Source of the DNA: a bacterium
GTDB lineage: Bacteria; Planctomycetota; UBA1135; UBA2386
Length of the DNA: 64,000 nt
Assembly: GCA_030432695.1 (NCBI GenBank)
Contig: JAUILN010000002.1
Span: 124,001-188,000, forward strand
Reading direction: 5' to 3'
A program made the translations under genes and the position numbers. Under the pieces are notes generated by a model that had not been told where the DNA came from, ran no database searches, and was given only the letters and a program-made list of their open reading frames with translations. This document shows, piece by piece, positions 48,816-57,921 of this stretch. Within the stretch, counting starts at the first letter, position 1. Each line of letters starts with the position of its first letter.

Positions 48816-51170
48816 ATGGATCGCACACGTCTCGCGTGCTGCGCGGCCGTCGCCGCACACGCGCTGTTTCTCTTCGCCGGTGGCTGCAACTCGGGCGACC
48901 GCCCTTCGGCGCCGCGCATCACCGGACCAGCTTCGAGCCTCCCCGACGGCACCGTCGACGAGGCCTACTCGGTCACCTTCATTGCCACCGGCACAGCCCC
49001 CATCACCTGGGAGGTGGTCGAGGGCTCGGCGCCGGACGGGCTTTCGCTCGACGCCGGCAGCGGCGAACTCAGCGGCACCCCCAGCGCGGAGGCCGACGCG
49101 ACCTTCACGATCCGGGCGCGCAATGCGCAGGGCGATGCCACCCAGCAGTTCACGTTGACGGTCGAGGCGGCACCGGTCCAGGGAACGCCGCCGACCATCA
49201 CCACGACCACGCTGCCGGACGGCACCGTGTCGCTCGCCTACGAACAGACGCTGGCCGCCAGCGGCACGACTCCGATCACGTGGTCACTCGCCTCGGGCAC
49301 GCTCCCTACCGGGCTGGCGCTCGGTGAGTCGACCGGCGTGCTGGCCGGAACACCCGTCGCGGCCGGCCAGGCCTCGTTCACGGTGCAGGCGACGAACGGC
49401 GCGGGCACCGACACCCAGGCGCTCTCGGTGACGATCCTCGAAGCGCCGACCGCGCCGAGCATCCAGGGGCCCTCGTCGCCGCTGCCCGACGCGGTCGAGG
49501 ACTCGGCCTATTCGCAGACCTTCACCGCCACCGGCACCACGCCGATCACCTGGTCGGTGAGCCAGGGCTCGCTGCCGCAGGGTCTGCAGCTCGATCCGGA
49601 CACCGGCGAACTCGCCGGCACGCCGACGGTCTCGGGCGCGAACAACTTCACGGTGACGGCGACCAATACCGTCGGCTCGGACGACCAGGCGTGTGAGTTG
49701 ACGGTCGCTCAACCGCCCAGCCTGTCGACGCTGACTCCCGACGAGGCACCGATCGGCACCACGATCGTGATCGACGGCAACGGCTTCGACGCGACGCCTG
49801 CCAACAATGCCGTCACCTTCGGCACCGAGTCGGCGACCGTGCTGAACGCCACCGCCAATGAACTCACGGTCGAGGTACCGACCGGGATCACCGGCACCGT
49901 GGCCGTCCGGGTGACTGTCGACTCCCTGTCCAGCAATCAACTGAACTTCATCGTGGATCCGGCGACTGTGTGGTTCGTCGACGTCGACGCCACCGGCAAC
50001 GACGACGGCACCTCGTGGAGCGACGCCTTCACCGACCTGCAGGACGCCATCGCGGCGGCCGACGACAACGACCAGATCTGGATCGCCGAGGGGACCTACC
50101 TGCCGGGCACCGAGCGCACCGACTGGTTCACGCTGCACAGCGGCCTGGAGATCTATGGTGGTTTCGAAGGCACCGAAGGCCGACGACTCGATCGCGATCC
50201 GGTGGCCCACCCGACCGTGCTGTCTGCCGAGGTCGACGGGAACCCGAACGACCAAGGCGGTAATTCGTACCACGTCGTGGTCTGCCAGGGCGACAACGTC
50301 GTGTCAGGCGTCACGGTGACTCGCGGCTTCGGTACCGGATCGTCGGGAGACGACACGGACAAGGGCGGCGGCATCCTGATCGGCGGAACCAACGTGGTGG
50401 TCCGCAACGTGGTCTTCGACCGCTGCGCGGCCTACTACGGCGGCGGACTCTACGCGCTGACCGGCCCCATCACGGTCGAGGACTGCGTCTTCGACGGCTG
50501 CTACTGCAACTACGGCGGAGGTGTCTACCTCTCCGGATCCCCGGCGACACCCAACCGGATCGCGCGTTGCGTGTTCACGGAAGGGACAGGAATCGAAGGG
50601 GGCGGCGCGTTCGACGAGTCGCCCGCGACCGTATGGTCCGACTGCGTCTTCGACGGCTGCTACGGCTTCGACGCCGGAGGCGGGCTGCTGCTGCAAGGAG
50701 ACGGCGCCGCCACCGTGCAGGGCTGCACGTTCTACGACTGCAGGACCGACGGGTTCAGGGACGGCGGCGCCGCCCTCTGCCTGCGCGGCGATCTGGACTC
50801 CGCGATCCTGCGCGACTGCGTGCTCTGGAACAACCACACCATGATCGGCGGGCCGGCCACGGTAGCCGTCAACGCCGGCACCCTGGAGGTCACGACCTGC
50901 GTGCTCGAGAACGGCTACGAGGACGAGATCGCCGGCACCAAGACCGATGGCGGCGGCAACACCAGCGCCGATCCGCTGTTCGAGAACACCGCCGACCTGG
51001 ACGGTCCCGACGACCGCTGGGGCACGCGCGACGACGGCCTGATGCCCGGGGCCGGTGGGTCGGCCCTCGATGCGGGCACCTCCGCTGGAGCATCCGCGAG
51101 CGACGTCACCGGTACCGAACGTCCGCAGGGCGCAGGCATCGACATCGGTGCCTACGAGCGCGGTGACTGA
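48816..51170 (+). CDS. Large lipoprotein with Ig-like (He_PIG) repeats, IPT/TIG and beta-helix domains
   Basis: A 784-residue protein. The lipobox is AGGC near residue 24. Three He_PIG-type Ig repeats follow (about residues 33-115, 125-210 and 213-298), each with the pattern LPDGTVDEAYSVTF / GTAPITWEV / GLSLDAGSGELSGTP. An IPT/TIG-like domain (about 300-370; LTPDEAPIGTTIVIDGNGF) leads into a right-handed beta-helix from about residue 385 (WFVDVDATGNDDGTSWSDAF, then YYGGGLYALTGPITVEDCVFDGC). Such helices often bind or cleave polysaccharide, but no catalytic set is recognisable. The protein is anchored outside the cell. It ends 3 nt from the convergent PstS-like gene. Confidence 0.85.
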   Translation: MDRTRLACCAAVAAHALFLFAGGCNSGDRPSAPRITGPASSLPDGTVDEAYSVTFIATGTAPITWEVVEGSAPDGLSLDAGSGELSGTPSAEADATFTIRARNAQGDATQQFTLTVEAAPVQGTPPTITTTTLPDGTVSLAYEQTLAASGTTPITWSLASGTLPTGLALGESTGVLAGTPVAAGQASFTVQATNGAGTDTQALSVTILEAPTAPSIQGPSSPLPDAVEDSAYSQTFTATGTTPITWSVSQGSLPQGLQLDPDTGELAGTPTVSGANNFTVTATNTVGSDDQACELTVAQPPSLSTLTPDEAPIGTTIVIDGNGFDATPANNAVTFGTESATVLNATANELTVEVPTGITGTVAVRVTVDSLSSNQLNFIVDPATVWFVDVDATGNDDGTSWSDAFTDLQDAIAAADDNDQIWIAEGTYLPGTERTDWFTLHSGLEIYGGFEGTEGRRLDRDPVAHPTVLSAEVDGNPNDQGGNSYHVVVCQGDNVVSGVTVTRGFGTGSSGDDTDKGGGILIGGTNVVVRNVVFDRCAAYYGGGLYALTGPITVEDCVFDGCYCNYGGGVYLSGSPATPNRIARCVFTEGTGIEGGGAFDESPATVWSDCVFDGCYGFDAGGGLLLQGDGAATVQGCTFYDCRTDGFRDGGAALCLRGDLDSAILRDCVLWNNHTMIGGPATVAVNAGTLEVTTCVLENGYEDEIAGTKTDGGGNTSADPLFENTADLDGPDDRWGTRDDGLMPGAGGSALDAGTSAGASASDVTGTERPQGAGIDIGAYERGD

Positions 51171-51173
51171 TCG

Positions 51174-52133
51174 TCACGGCGCGCAGAGCCCGACGGTCAA
51201 TGCGTGGTCGCGGCCGAGCCGGCGCAATGCGCCTAGCACAGAGCGCGCCTCGTCGGCCGCACCCGGAGCAGCGACGACCCGCAATGTGACGCCGAACGGG
51301 TAGCGCCCGCGCCGGTAGGCCTCGCGGCTCGGCTCGATGCCGTCGATCGCGAGCATGCGATCCCTGCCGACCACCTCGAGGCGCGCGGTCTCCAGCGCCT
51401 GCAGGGCCGCGATGCCGAGTCCTCCCCCGGCGCGATCCACGCGACCGAGCAGCTCCGGCGCGGTGAGCCCGACCTCGAACCCGACCGGCTCGACGCCGAA
51501 CAAGCGTCCCACCGCGCTGGCATGGACCCCGGCGAAGCCGATCGGCTCGAGGGTCCGGTCGGGCCCCGAGACGCGGTTCCAATTGGCGTAGCCGCCATCG
51601 AGCAAACGGCGGAGCTGCGCAGCTGTCAGCAGGGGTGGCTTCGCGGCGCGGGTGGCGAGCGCCACCAGGACCAGGTCGCCGAGTTCCACACACTCGAGAT
51701 CGGGCGGCGCCGGAACCCCTGGGCGGTCGGCGAGCACCGCCAGCGGAGCCGCGTTGCGCCGCACGGCCGCGAGCACGCGATCGCGAGGCCGGAGCCGCCA
51801 AGCGAGCGCATCGCCGGTGCACTCCGCGACGAGTTCCCCCAGGACGTCCCCGGTCACCGCCCGCGCGAGGTCGCAGCCGAGTACCGAGCAGGTTTCCAAC
51901 CCCAGGGCCGCCGGTCGGTCGGCATGCGGCGCAACGACTTCGTGCTGCGGGATTCGTGTCCGAGCCGCATCGATGCTCTCGCCCTGCTCCGGTCGGAACT
52001 CCGAGACCGCCCGCGGAGCGCCTCCGAGCGGCGTCCCGCCGCCCCCCGAAGCGTGATGCCAGGCCCAACCGCTGGCACCGCAGAGGAGCACGCCGCCAGC
52101 CAGGATTGCGATCCGTCTTCCGTCCACCTTCAT
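51174..52133 (-). CDS. PstS-like periplasmic substrate-binding domain protein
   Basis: A 319-residue protein starting at 52133 with an N-terminal signal anchor (AILAGGVLLCGASGWAW). The mature part follows the phosphate-binding PBP order: GDVLGELVAECTG near the N terminus, ELGDLVLVALATRA, LTAAQLRRLLDGGYANWNRVSG, and finally LAIDGIEPSREAYRRGRYPFGVTLRVV. PstS has the same LT..QL..I..G...NW and DG..P....I..G.YP motifs. The first lobe is divergent and lacks a clear phosphate-binding TSG loop, so the ligand is uncertain. No pstCAB genes accompany it. Two perfect palindromes lie just upstream. Confidence 0.7.
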   Translation of the reverse strand: MKVDGRRIAILAGGVLLCGASGWAWHHASGGGGTPLGGAPRAVSEFRPEQGESIDAARTRIPQHEVVAPHADRPAALGLETCSVLGCDLARAVTGDVLGELVAECTGDALAWRLRPRDRVLAAVRRNAAPLAVLADRPGVPAPPDLECVELGDLVLVALATRAAKPPLLTAAQLRRLLDGGYANWNRVSGPDRTLEPIGFAGVHASAVGRLFGVEPVGFEVGLTAPELLGRVDRAGGGLGIAALQALETARLEVVGRDRMLAIDGIEPSREAYRRGRYPFGVTLRVVAAPGAADEARSVLGALRRLGRDHALTVGLCAP

Positions 52134-52146
52134 CCGATCCGTCCCC

Positions 52147-52166
52147 GTGGCGCACAACTGCGCCAC
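52147..52166. promoter_or_regulatory. Perfect palindrome/hairpin upstream of the PstS-like gene
   Basis: GTGGCGCA (52147-52154), loop CAAC, TGCGCCAC (52159-52166). Perfect 8-bp arms end 13 nt before the ATG at 52133, so it is either an operator or a leader hairpin overlapping the ribosome-binding region. Confidence 0.55.
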
Positions 52167-52195
52167 GCTCCTGGATCGTCGCGGATCGCCACGGA

Positions 52196-52212
52196 TGTCG
52201 AGGACCTCGACA
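52196..52212. promoter_or_regulatory. Second perfect palindrome upstream of the PstS-like gene
   Basis: TGTCGAG (52196-52202), spacer GAC, CTCGACA (52206-52212). Perfect 7-bp arms, centred about 48 bases from the first palindrome and 70 nt upstream of the start. Confidence 0.45.
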
Positions 52213-52355
52213 CTTCCTCGTCCCGGAGCGGGATCGGGGGCCGGCGAGAACTTCGACACTCCGATGCCGCGAGACCGCGGGGACTTCCTGGTGACGCGCA
52301 CTCGCGCGGGCTAGCTTGCCGGTTTCGATCCCCGCATCACCCGGAACAAGGAACC

Positions 52356-52706
52356 ATGGACCCCCAGACCTACCGCCTCCTCCACATCGTCGGCCTGTTC
52401 GCCGTCTTCCTCGGCCTCGGCGGCTCGCTCGCATTGGCCGACGCCAGCAAGAGCGGCGGTCGGGCGATCGCGCTCGCGCTCCACGGCCTCGGCCTGATCG
52501 TCGTGCTGGTCGCCGGCTTCGGTCTGCAGGCCAAGCTGCTCGACGGCTTCCCGATGTGGCTGATCACCAAGATCGCGCTGTGGCTGGTGATCGGTGCGCT
52601 GCCGTTCCTGGTGCGCAAGCGCTACGTGCCGGCGATGATCGGCTGGATCGTGGCGCTGGCGGCCGGCGCGATGGCTGCGTGGTTGGTGCTCGAGCGGCCG
52701 TTCTGA
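52356..52706 (+). CDS. Small four-helix membrane protein
   Basis: A 116-residue integral membrane protein with four predicted spans: about residues 8-30 (LLHIVGLFAVFLGLGGSLAL), 38-58 (LALHGLGLIVVLVAGFGL), 65-85 (MWLITKIALWLVIGALPFL) and 91-112 (MIGWIVALAAGAMAAWLVL). The layout resembles SirB-type or cytochrome-oxidase-assembly membrane proteins, but no signature residue set (no conserved His pair beyond H10 and H43) confirms this. AAGGA precedes the ATG at 52356 by four bases. The gene stands alone between divergent and convergent neighbours. Confidence 0.75.
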   Translation: MDPQTYRLLHIVGLFAVFLGLGGSLALADASKSGGRAIALALHGLGLIVVLVAGFGLQAKLLDGFPMWLITKIALWLVIGALPFLVRKRYVPAMIGWIVALAAGAMAAWLVLERPF

Positions 52707-52757
52707 GGAACGGCGCGAGCGGCGCGGTCGCACAGGCGGCCGCGCATTCGACGACCT

Positions 52758-52970
52758 TCAGTTCTTGATGACGCGGCCTTCGGCGTCGGTGAAGTTACCG
52801 ACCAGGATGATGATGAAATCGATCACGTTCCAGATGACGAAGCCGCCGCCAGTGAGCGCCATCAGGATGCCGGTGCCGATCTTGCCGGCGTAGAAGCGGT
52901 GCGCTCCCAGCCAGCCGAGGAAGAGGCACAGCACGATTGTCGCGACAAAACTCCGATCGCTCTTTTCCAT
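52758..52970 (-). CDS. TM2-domain protein
   Basis: A 70-residue protein made almost entirely of a TM2 domain: two membrane helices (residues about 8-25, TIVLCLFLGWLGAH, and 33-58, GILMALTGGGFVIWNVIDFIIIL) linked by the RFYAGKIGTG turn, the family hallmark. It ends with a short charged tail. AGGAG lies about 9 nt before the ATG. TM2 proteins are small membrane proteins of unclear role, often encoded alone as here. Confidence 0.92.
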   Translation of the reverse strand: MEKSDRSFVATIVLCLFLGWLGAHRFYAGKIGTGILMALTGGGFVIWNVIDFIIILVGNFTDAEGRVIKN

Positions 52971-53052
52971 GGGGGGATCTCCTGGACGAGGGGACGCAGA
53001 AGCTAGCGCCAGCTGACCGCGCGATCACCTCGAATCGGCGTGGCTGCCTGAA

Positions 53053-54549
53053 TCAGGGCTGCTCGGTGAGTCCAACGGCGCCATCGACCGGCGCCCCACC
53101 AGGCACCGCCGCCCCCACATGATTCCGCCAGTCGACCGCGCGGAACACCAGCAGCGCGACCACCGCCAGCATCGACTCGCTGATCGCCACCGCCCAGAAC
53201 ACGCCGGACGGCCCGAACTCCAACGGCCCGGCCAACCACCAGGCCAGCGGGATCTCGAGCGCCCAGAACACGCCGAGGTTGATCCAGGTCGGGATCCGGG
53301 TGAGGCCCGCGCCATTGAACGCCTGCACCATCACCATCCCCCAGCCGTAGGCGAGATAGCCATAGCTGAGGATGCGCAGCGCGTCGGCGGCGATCGCGCG
53401 GGTGGCCGGATCCTCGCTGAACGGCGCCACCAGCCCGTCGCCGAACAGGATGAACACCACCATCACGACGCCGAGGAACAGCATGTTGTGGAACCCGGTC
53501 TGCCAGGTCGCACGCACCGCCCGCTCCGGGTCTCCGGCGCCCAGCCCCTGACCGACCAGCGTCGCCGCCGCATTGGAGAGCCCCCAGGACGGCAGGATCG
53601 TGAACATCACGATGCGAATCGCGATCGTGTATCCGGCCACCGCGGCCTGACCGAAGGGTGCCACGATCTTCATCAGCACCACCCAGCTCGCCGTGGCGAT
53701 CAGGAACTGACCGATGCCGCCCATCGAGACCCGCGCGAGTTCGCGCATCTCCGCGAACACCGGCCGGGCATTCGGACCGCGGAGCACCACGCGCGAGCGA
53801 CCGGCCAACAGGATCCGGAGCTGGAACAGCACGCCCACGCCGCGCCCGATCGCGGTGGCGATCGCGGCGCCGGTCAGGCCGAGCTCGGGAAACGGTCCCA
53901 GACCGAAGATCAGGCACGGATCGAGGACCAGGTTGATCGCATTGGCGAGCCACAGCGCATGCATGGCACGCGCCGCGTCGCCCGCGCCGCGGAACACCGC
54001 GTTGTGGGCGAACAACAGCATCACGACGACCTGCGTGCCGAGCACGATCGCGCAGTAGCTGCCGCCGATCTCGACCACTTCCGCATCGGCCCCCATCGCC
54101 ACCAGCAGATGCGGCGCCGCGATCCAGCAGGCGATGCCCGACACCAGACCGAACGCCGTTGCCACGTAGATGCCCTGGGCCGCGGCACGCACTGCACCCG
54201 GCCGATCTCCGGCACCGACCCGGCGCGCGACCAACGCGGTGATCCCCATCGAGAGCCCGACCGCGATCGCGTAGACCAGCGTGAGCATCGACTCGGTGAG
54301 GCCGACGGTGGCCAGGGCGCCGTCGCCGAGCTGGCCGACGAACAGCGCGTCGCAGAGCGCGAACACCGACTCCATCGACATCTCGAGCGCCATCGGCACC
54401 GCCAGGAGCCAGATCGCGCGACCGAGTGGGGCGCGGGCCAGGTCGACCTCCTCGCCACGGCCGAGGACGGCATCGAGGAGTGCGCGGAAGAGCGGTGCCT
54501 GAGCCGGAGCGGCCTGCGGCTCCGGAGGAGATTCGAGTTCGGGCTTCAT
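53053..54549 (-). CDS. MATE-family efflux transporter
   Basis: A 498-residue protein with twelve hydrophobic segments and the MATE internal twofold: GRAIWLLAVPMALEMSMESVFALCDALFVGQLGDGALATVGL at the N-terminal half and RVSMGGIGQFLIATASWVVLMKIVAPFG at the start of the second half. Signature pieces include GAGDAARAMHALWLANAINLVLDP and GWGMVMVQAFNGAG. The family exports cationic drugs or metabolites using Na+ or H+. The first ~40 residues are a Pro/Ala-rich cytoplasmic extension. Its start is 176 nt from the divergent DUF2961 gene. Confidence 0.92.
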   Translation of the reverse strand: MKPELESPPEPQAAPAQAPLFRALLDAVLGRGEEVDLARAPLGRAIWLLAVPMALEMSMESVFALCDALFVGQLGDGALATVGLTESMLTLVYAIAVGLSMGITALVARRVGAGDRPGAVRAAAQGIYVATAFGLVSGIACWIAAPHLLVAMGADAEVVEIGGSYCAIVLGTQVVVMLLFAHNAVFRGAGDAARAMHALWLANAINLVLDPCLIFGLGPFPELGLTGAAIATAIGRGVGVLFQLRILLAGRSRVVLRGPNARPVFAEMRELARVSMGGIGQFLIATASWVVLMKIVAPFGQAAVAGYTIAIRIVMFTILPSWGLSNAAATLVGQGLGAGDPERAVRATWQTGFHNMLFLGVVMVVFILFGDGLVAPFSEDPATRAIAADALRILSYGYLAYGWGMVMVQAFNGAGLTRIPTWINLGVFWALEIPLAWWLAGPLEFGPSGVFWAVAISESMLAVVALLVFRAVDWRNHVGAAVPGGAPVDGAVGLTEQP

Positions 54550-54725
54550 GGGGCGGGACCCGACACGGCGTCGTGCGATGCGCCGAGGTGCCAGGAGTCC
54601 GAGGGACCGTCGCCGGAAAGCGCGGAAGGTTGGAGTCGAGTCCTCCGCCCGACAAGTACCGACCGTCGCGAACCGGGTGCGCACCGACCCTGGTCTCCCC
54701 CGAGGGCTGCCGATCGAATGGTCGG

Positions 54726-57482
54726 ATGCGCGTTCCCGCCACCCTGGCACTCGCTCTCGCCCTGACGGCCCTGCAGCACCCAGCCGGCGCACAGAGTGCC
54801 GACTCGTCGTCGAACCGGGACTCCGGACTGCCCGTCGTGCCCGTCGGCTACGACGCCTACCGCCGCTGGGATCTCTGGCCGCAGCAACGGCTCGGGGTCC
54901 GCGCCGAGATGCGCAGCACCTACGACCGACGCGGCAACAACGAGACCGCCGACGCGTCGCACTTCCTCTACCAGACCGCCGAGGACTTCAACGTCACCCT
55001 CGACGTGCTCGGACCCGGCGTCCTGTACTTCGCCCGCTACAACCACTGGCACGGCAGCCCGTGGCACTACGAGGTGGACGGGATCGACCACGTGGTCCAG
55101 GAGTCGACGACCGCCGACCCGAACCGACCGTTGTCGGACGCGGTCTTCCTCCCGGAGGCCGCGTTCCCATCGCCGCTCACCGCGACCTACGCGGCGACCA
55201 AGGGCGCCGACCTGTCGTGGATCCCGATCGGCTTCGAGGACCGGTTCCGGATGGCGTATTCGCGGACCTTCTACGGCACCGGCTACTACGTCTACCACCG
55301 CTTCCTGCCGGGCATGTCGCTCTCACAACCGATCCGTGGCTGGACCCCAGAGGACCGACCGCCGGGTGACGTCCTCGCGCTGTTCGAATCGGCCGGCGAC
55401 GACATCGCGCCACGACCCGATCCAGCCAGAGGCGTCGTCGAACGAGGCACCCGCCATTCCTTCGCGCCCGGCGACACCACCACCCTCGCCAAGCTCGACG
55501 GCCCCGCGACGATCCGCGCCTTGACGTTCGATCTACCCCGCGAGGCCGCGATCGACTTCGGCCGCACATTGTTGACGATCCATTGGGACGACCGTGAGGC
55601 TCCGTCGGTCCGCGCGCCGATCGCGTTGTTCCATGGCACCGGCACGCTCTACAACCGCGACGACCGCGAGTGGCTCGTGAAGGCGCTGCCGGTGAACGTC
55701 CGCTTCGGGGAGAACCGCGTCCGACTGGCCTGCTACTTTCCGATGCCGTTCTTCGAGTCGGCGCGCATCGAACTCGAGAACCCCGGCGACACCCGCTTCG
55801 AAGACGTCGAGGTCGCGATCCGCACCGAGCCGCTGCGCCAGCCGCGCGAACACCTGACCTGGTTCCACGCCACCTGGCAAGACCATCCGGACCCGCGGCT
55901 CGGCCACGACCTCGTGTTCCTCGACACCGCGGCCACGGAAGGCGGCGGCCCCTGGTCGGGTCATTTCGTCGGCACCTCGTTCATCTTCTCGCACGACAAC
56001 GTGCTCACGACCCTCGAGGGCGATCCGCGGTTCTTCTTCGACGACAGCAGGACCCCGCAGGCGCAGGGCACCGGCACCGAGGAATGGGGCGGCGGCGGCG
56101 ATTACTGGGGTGGGCGGACCATGACGCTGCCGCTCGCCGGACACCCGGTCGGCGCGCCGCGCGGCAGCAGCCGCGACCCGGAGCACTTCCACGAAGCCGG
56201 CATCGAATCGGCCTACCGCTTCCTGCTCGCCGACCTGATGCCGTTCGGCCACCGCGCCCGGATCCAGTTCGAACACGGCGGCGTGAACCAGAGCCAGGAA
56301 CACTACGAGTCGGTGACGTTCTGGTATGGCGTGCCGCGGGCCAGCCTGGTCTGCACCGACGTGTTCGACGTGGGTGATCCCGAGAGCGAGGCCGCGCACC
56401 GCTACGTCTCGCCCGACGCGACCGAGGCCCACGAGATCACCTCGCGGTTCGAGTGGGGTCCGGATCACGTGACACCCGAACCGGGACGGCTACGCGCCGA
56501 GCCCACCGACTTCGCCGAGTTCGAATTCACCGCCGAGGCGGGACGGGCCTACGCGATCTGGATCCGCGGGAGCACGTCGGGCGACCTGTTCAGCGACGCG
56601 AGCTGGCTGCAGTTCGACGACGAGATCGGCACCACGCGGGGTCGGGTCAACGGCCCCAAGGGCTTCGGCAACTGGCGTGATACCGAGGCCGGTGACGCGC
56701 CGAGCTGGAGCAGCGAGCTGCCGGGGAACGCACCACGGACGGTGACCTTCGCGCGGGCTGGAGTCCACCGCGTCCGGCTCCAGCCGCGGCACGCACCGCA
56801 CCGGATCGAGGCGATCTGGTTGAGCAGCTCGCGGCTGGAGCGGCCGGAACCATCGGTCGACGGCCCCGGTGCCGAGGCCGACCCGACGCACGAGATCCTG
56901 CTGCGCGCGGGCGACGCCGCACGGATCGCGGGTGGCGTCACGCTCCACGAGGCCGACGACGAGCCGGGTCATCTGACGATCACCACCGGCGAGGGCGCCG
57001 GCGCACTGGAGGTCTTCCCCGCCGAGACCCTGGCCGGCCGTGAGACCACGACGTTCAGCGAGTTCACGCTCGCGCTCGACCCCGCGCACCTCGGCGTGTT
57101 GCTGCGCCGCACCCTCGACTATTCCCGACACGACCAGCGCGCGCGGATCCTCGTCGCCGACGCGACCGTGGAGGAGCCGGACTGGCAGGACGCCGGGGTG
57201 TGGTACCTCGCCGGCTCCAATACCTGCTACCACTCCTACCCGCGCCGCGCCGACGGAGGCGAGCTGGGCCCGTCGCGACCCGTCATCCAGTCCTCCAACC
57301 GCCGGTTCCGCGACGACGAGTTCCTCGTACCCCGCGAACTGACACTCGGCCGTGCGGCGATCCGCGTGCGCGTCGAGTTCATGCCGGTCGATCGACCGCT
57401 GCTGCCCGACGGGCCGACGCTGCCCTCGGGCTGGTCGGAGATCGGCTACCAGGCCTGGTGCTACGTCGCTCCGGAGCATTGA
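54726..57482 (+). CDS. Secreted DUF2961 (GH172-like) protein
   Basis: A 918-residue protein with a signal peptide (ALTALQHPAGAQ). The DUF2961 core spans about residues 35-560, with NHWHGSPWHYEVDGID, FEDRFRMAYSRTFYGTGYYVYHRF and the hallmark GTGTEEWGGGGDYW near residue 450. Members of this family include the fructofuranosidases of GH172 that act on difructose anhydride or arabinofuranans, so a polysaccharide-degrading role is reasonable. The C-terminal ~350 residues are beta-rich (FEFTAEAGRAYAIWIRG, ITTGEGAGALEVFP) and may be a carbohydrate-binding extension. The substrate is unknown. Confidence 0.85.
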   Translation: MRVPATLALALALTALQHPAGAQSADSSSNRDSGLPVVPVGYDAYRRWDLWPQQRLGVRAEMRSTYDRRGNNETADASHFLYQTAEDFNVTLDVLGPGVLYFARYNHWHGSPWHYEVDGIDHVVQESTTADPNRPLSDAVFLPEAAFPSPLTATYAATKGADLSWIPIGFEDRFRMAYSRTFYGTGYYVYHRFLPGMSLSQPIRGWTPEDRPPGDVLALFESAGDDIAPRPDPARGVVERGTRHSFAPGDTTTLAKLDGPATIRALTFDLPREAAIDFGRTLLTIHWDDREAPSVRAPIALFHGTGTLYNRDDREWLVKALPVNVRFGENRVRLACYFPMPFFESARIELENPGDTRFEDVEVAIRTEPLRQPREHLTWFHATWQDHPDPRLGHDLVFLDTAATEGGGPWSGHFVGTSFIFSHDNVLTTLEGDPRFFFDDSRTPQAQGTGTEEWGGGGDYWGGRTMTLPLAGHPVGAPRGSSRDPEHFHEAGIESAYRFLLADLMPFGHRARIQFEHGGVNQSQEHYESVTFWYGVPRASLVCTDVFDVGDPESEAAHRYVSPDATEAHEITSRFEWGPDHVTPEPGRLRAEPTDFAEFEFTAEAGRAYAIWIRGSTSGDLFSDASWLQFDDEIGTTRGRVNGPKGFGNWRDTEAGDAPSWSSELPGNAPRTVTFARAGVHRVRLQPRHAPHRIEAIWLSSSRLERPEPSVDGPGAEADPTHEILLRAGDAARIAGGVTLHEADDEPGHLTITTGEGAGALEVFPAETLAGRETTTFSEFTLALDPAHLGVLLRRTLDYSRHDQRARILVADATVEEPDWQDAGVWYLAGSNTCYHSYPRRADGGELGPSRPVIQSSNRRFRDDEFLVPRELTLGRAAIRVRVEFMPVDRPLLPDGPTLPSGWSEIGYQAWCYVAPEH

Positions 57483-57921
57483 CCCGGGGCGCCGAGGAGC
57501 CAATTCCCATCTGTACTACGGACCTCCACCGACCTGTTCGTCCGCCGGGCACTCTCCGAGCAAGAGCTCGAGGGCCATGCCCGCGACGGCTTCCTCCGCT
57601 TCGGACCGAGCCTGACCCCCGCCAGCCTCGAGGCAATGCGCGCGAACTGCATGGAGGTCTGGCCGCGGCTCGGTCGACTGGTCCGCGGCAGCACGCGCTT
57701 CGACGAGGTCGCGGCATTCGAGCAGGACCTCGACGTCGGCTCCGCCTCGAGGTGACCAAGAACGGGCTCCGGATTCCGCTCGTCGGGCTGCGACCGCCTG
57801 GGGTCTGGCTGGCAATCGACCTGACCTCGGTGGGCAATTCGCTCCGGGCCTGAAGCCTGTTCGCCGGCGGGAGGTGGAAGGCGCATCGGCTCTGACCATC
57901 CGTTAGCCTTCCGAGCCCGCG
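57483..57921. other. Non-coding or degenerate region before the helicase gene
   Basis: These 439 bases hold no intact gene. The only interpretable piece is the fragment at 57534-57755. No terminator or promoter was recognised. Confidence 0.5.
57534..57755 (+). pseudogene. Possible remnant of a phytanoyl-CoA dioxygenase-like gene
   Basis: A 73-codon open stretch without a good start encodes LFVRRALSEQELEGHARDGF then LRFGPSLTPASLEAMRANC. This resembles the N terminus of PhyH-type proteins (a helix with LS-x-E-E-L, a DGF/DGY turn, then L-T-x-x-x-L-x-A-L). No iron-binding HxD follows in any frame nearby. Weakly supported; a chance open frame is possible in this GC-rich DNA. Confidence 0.25.
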
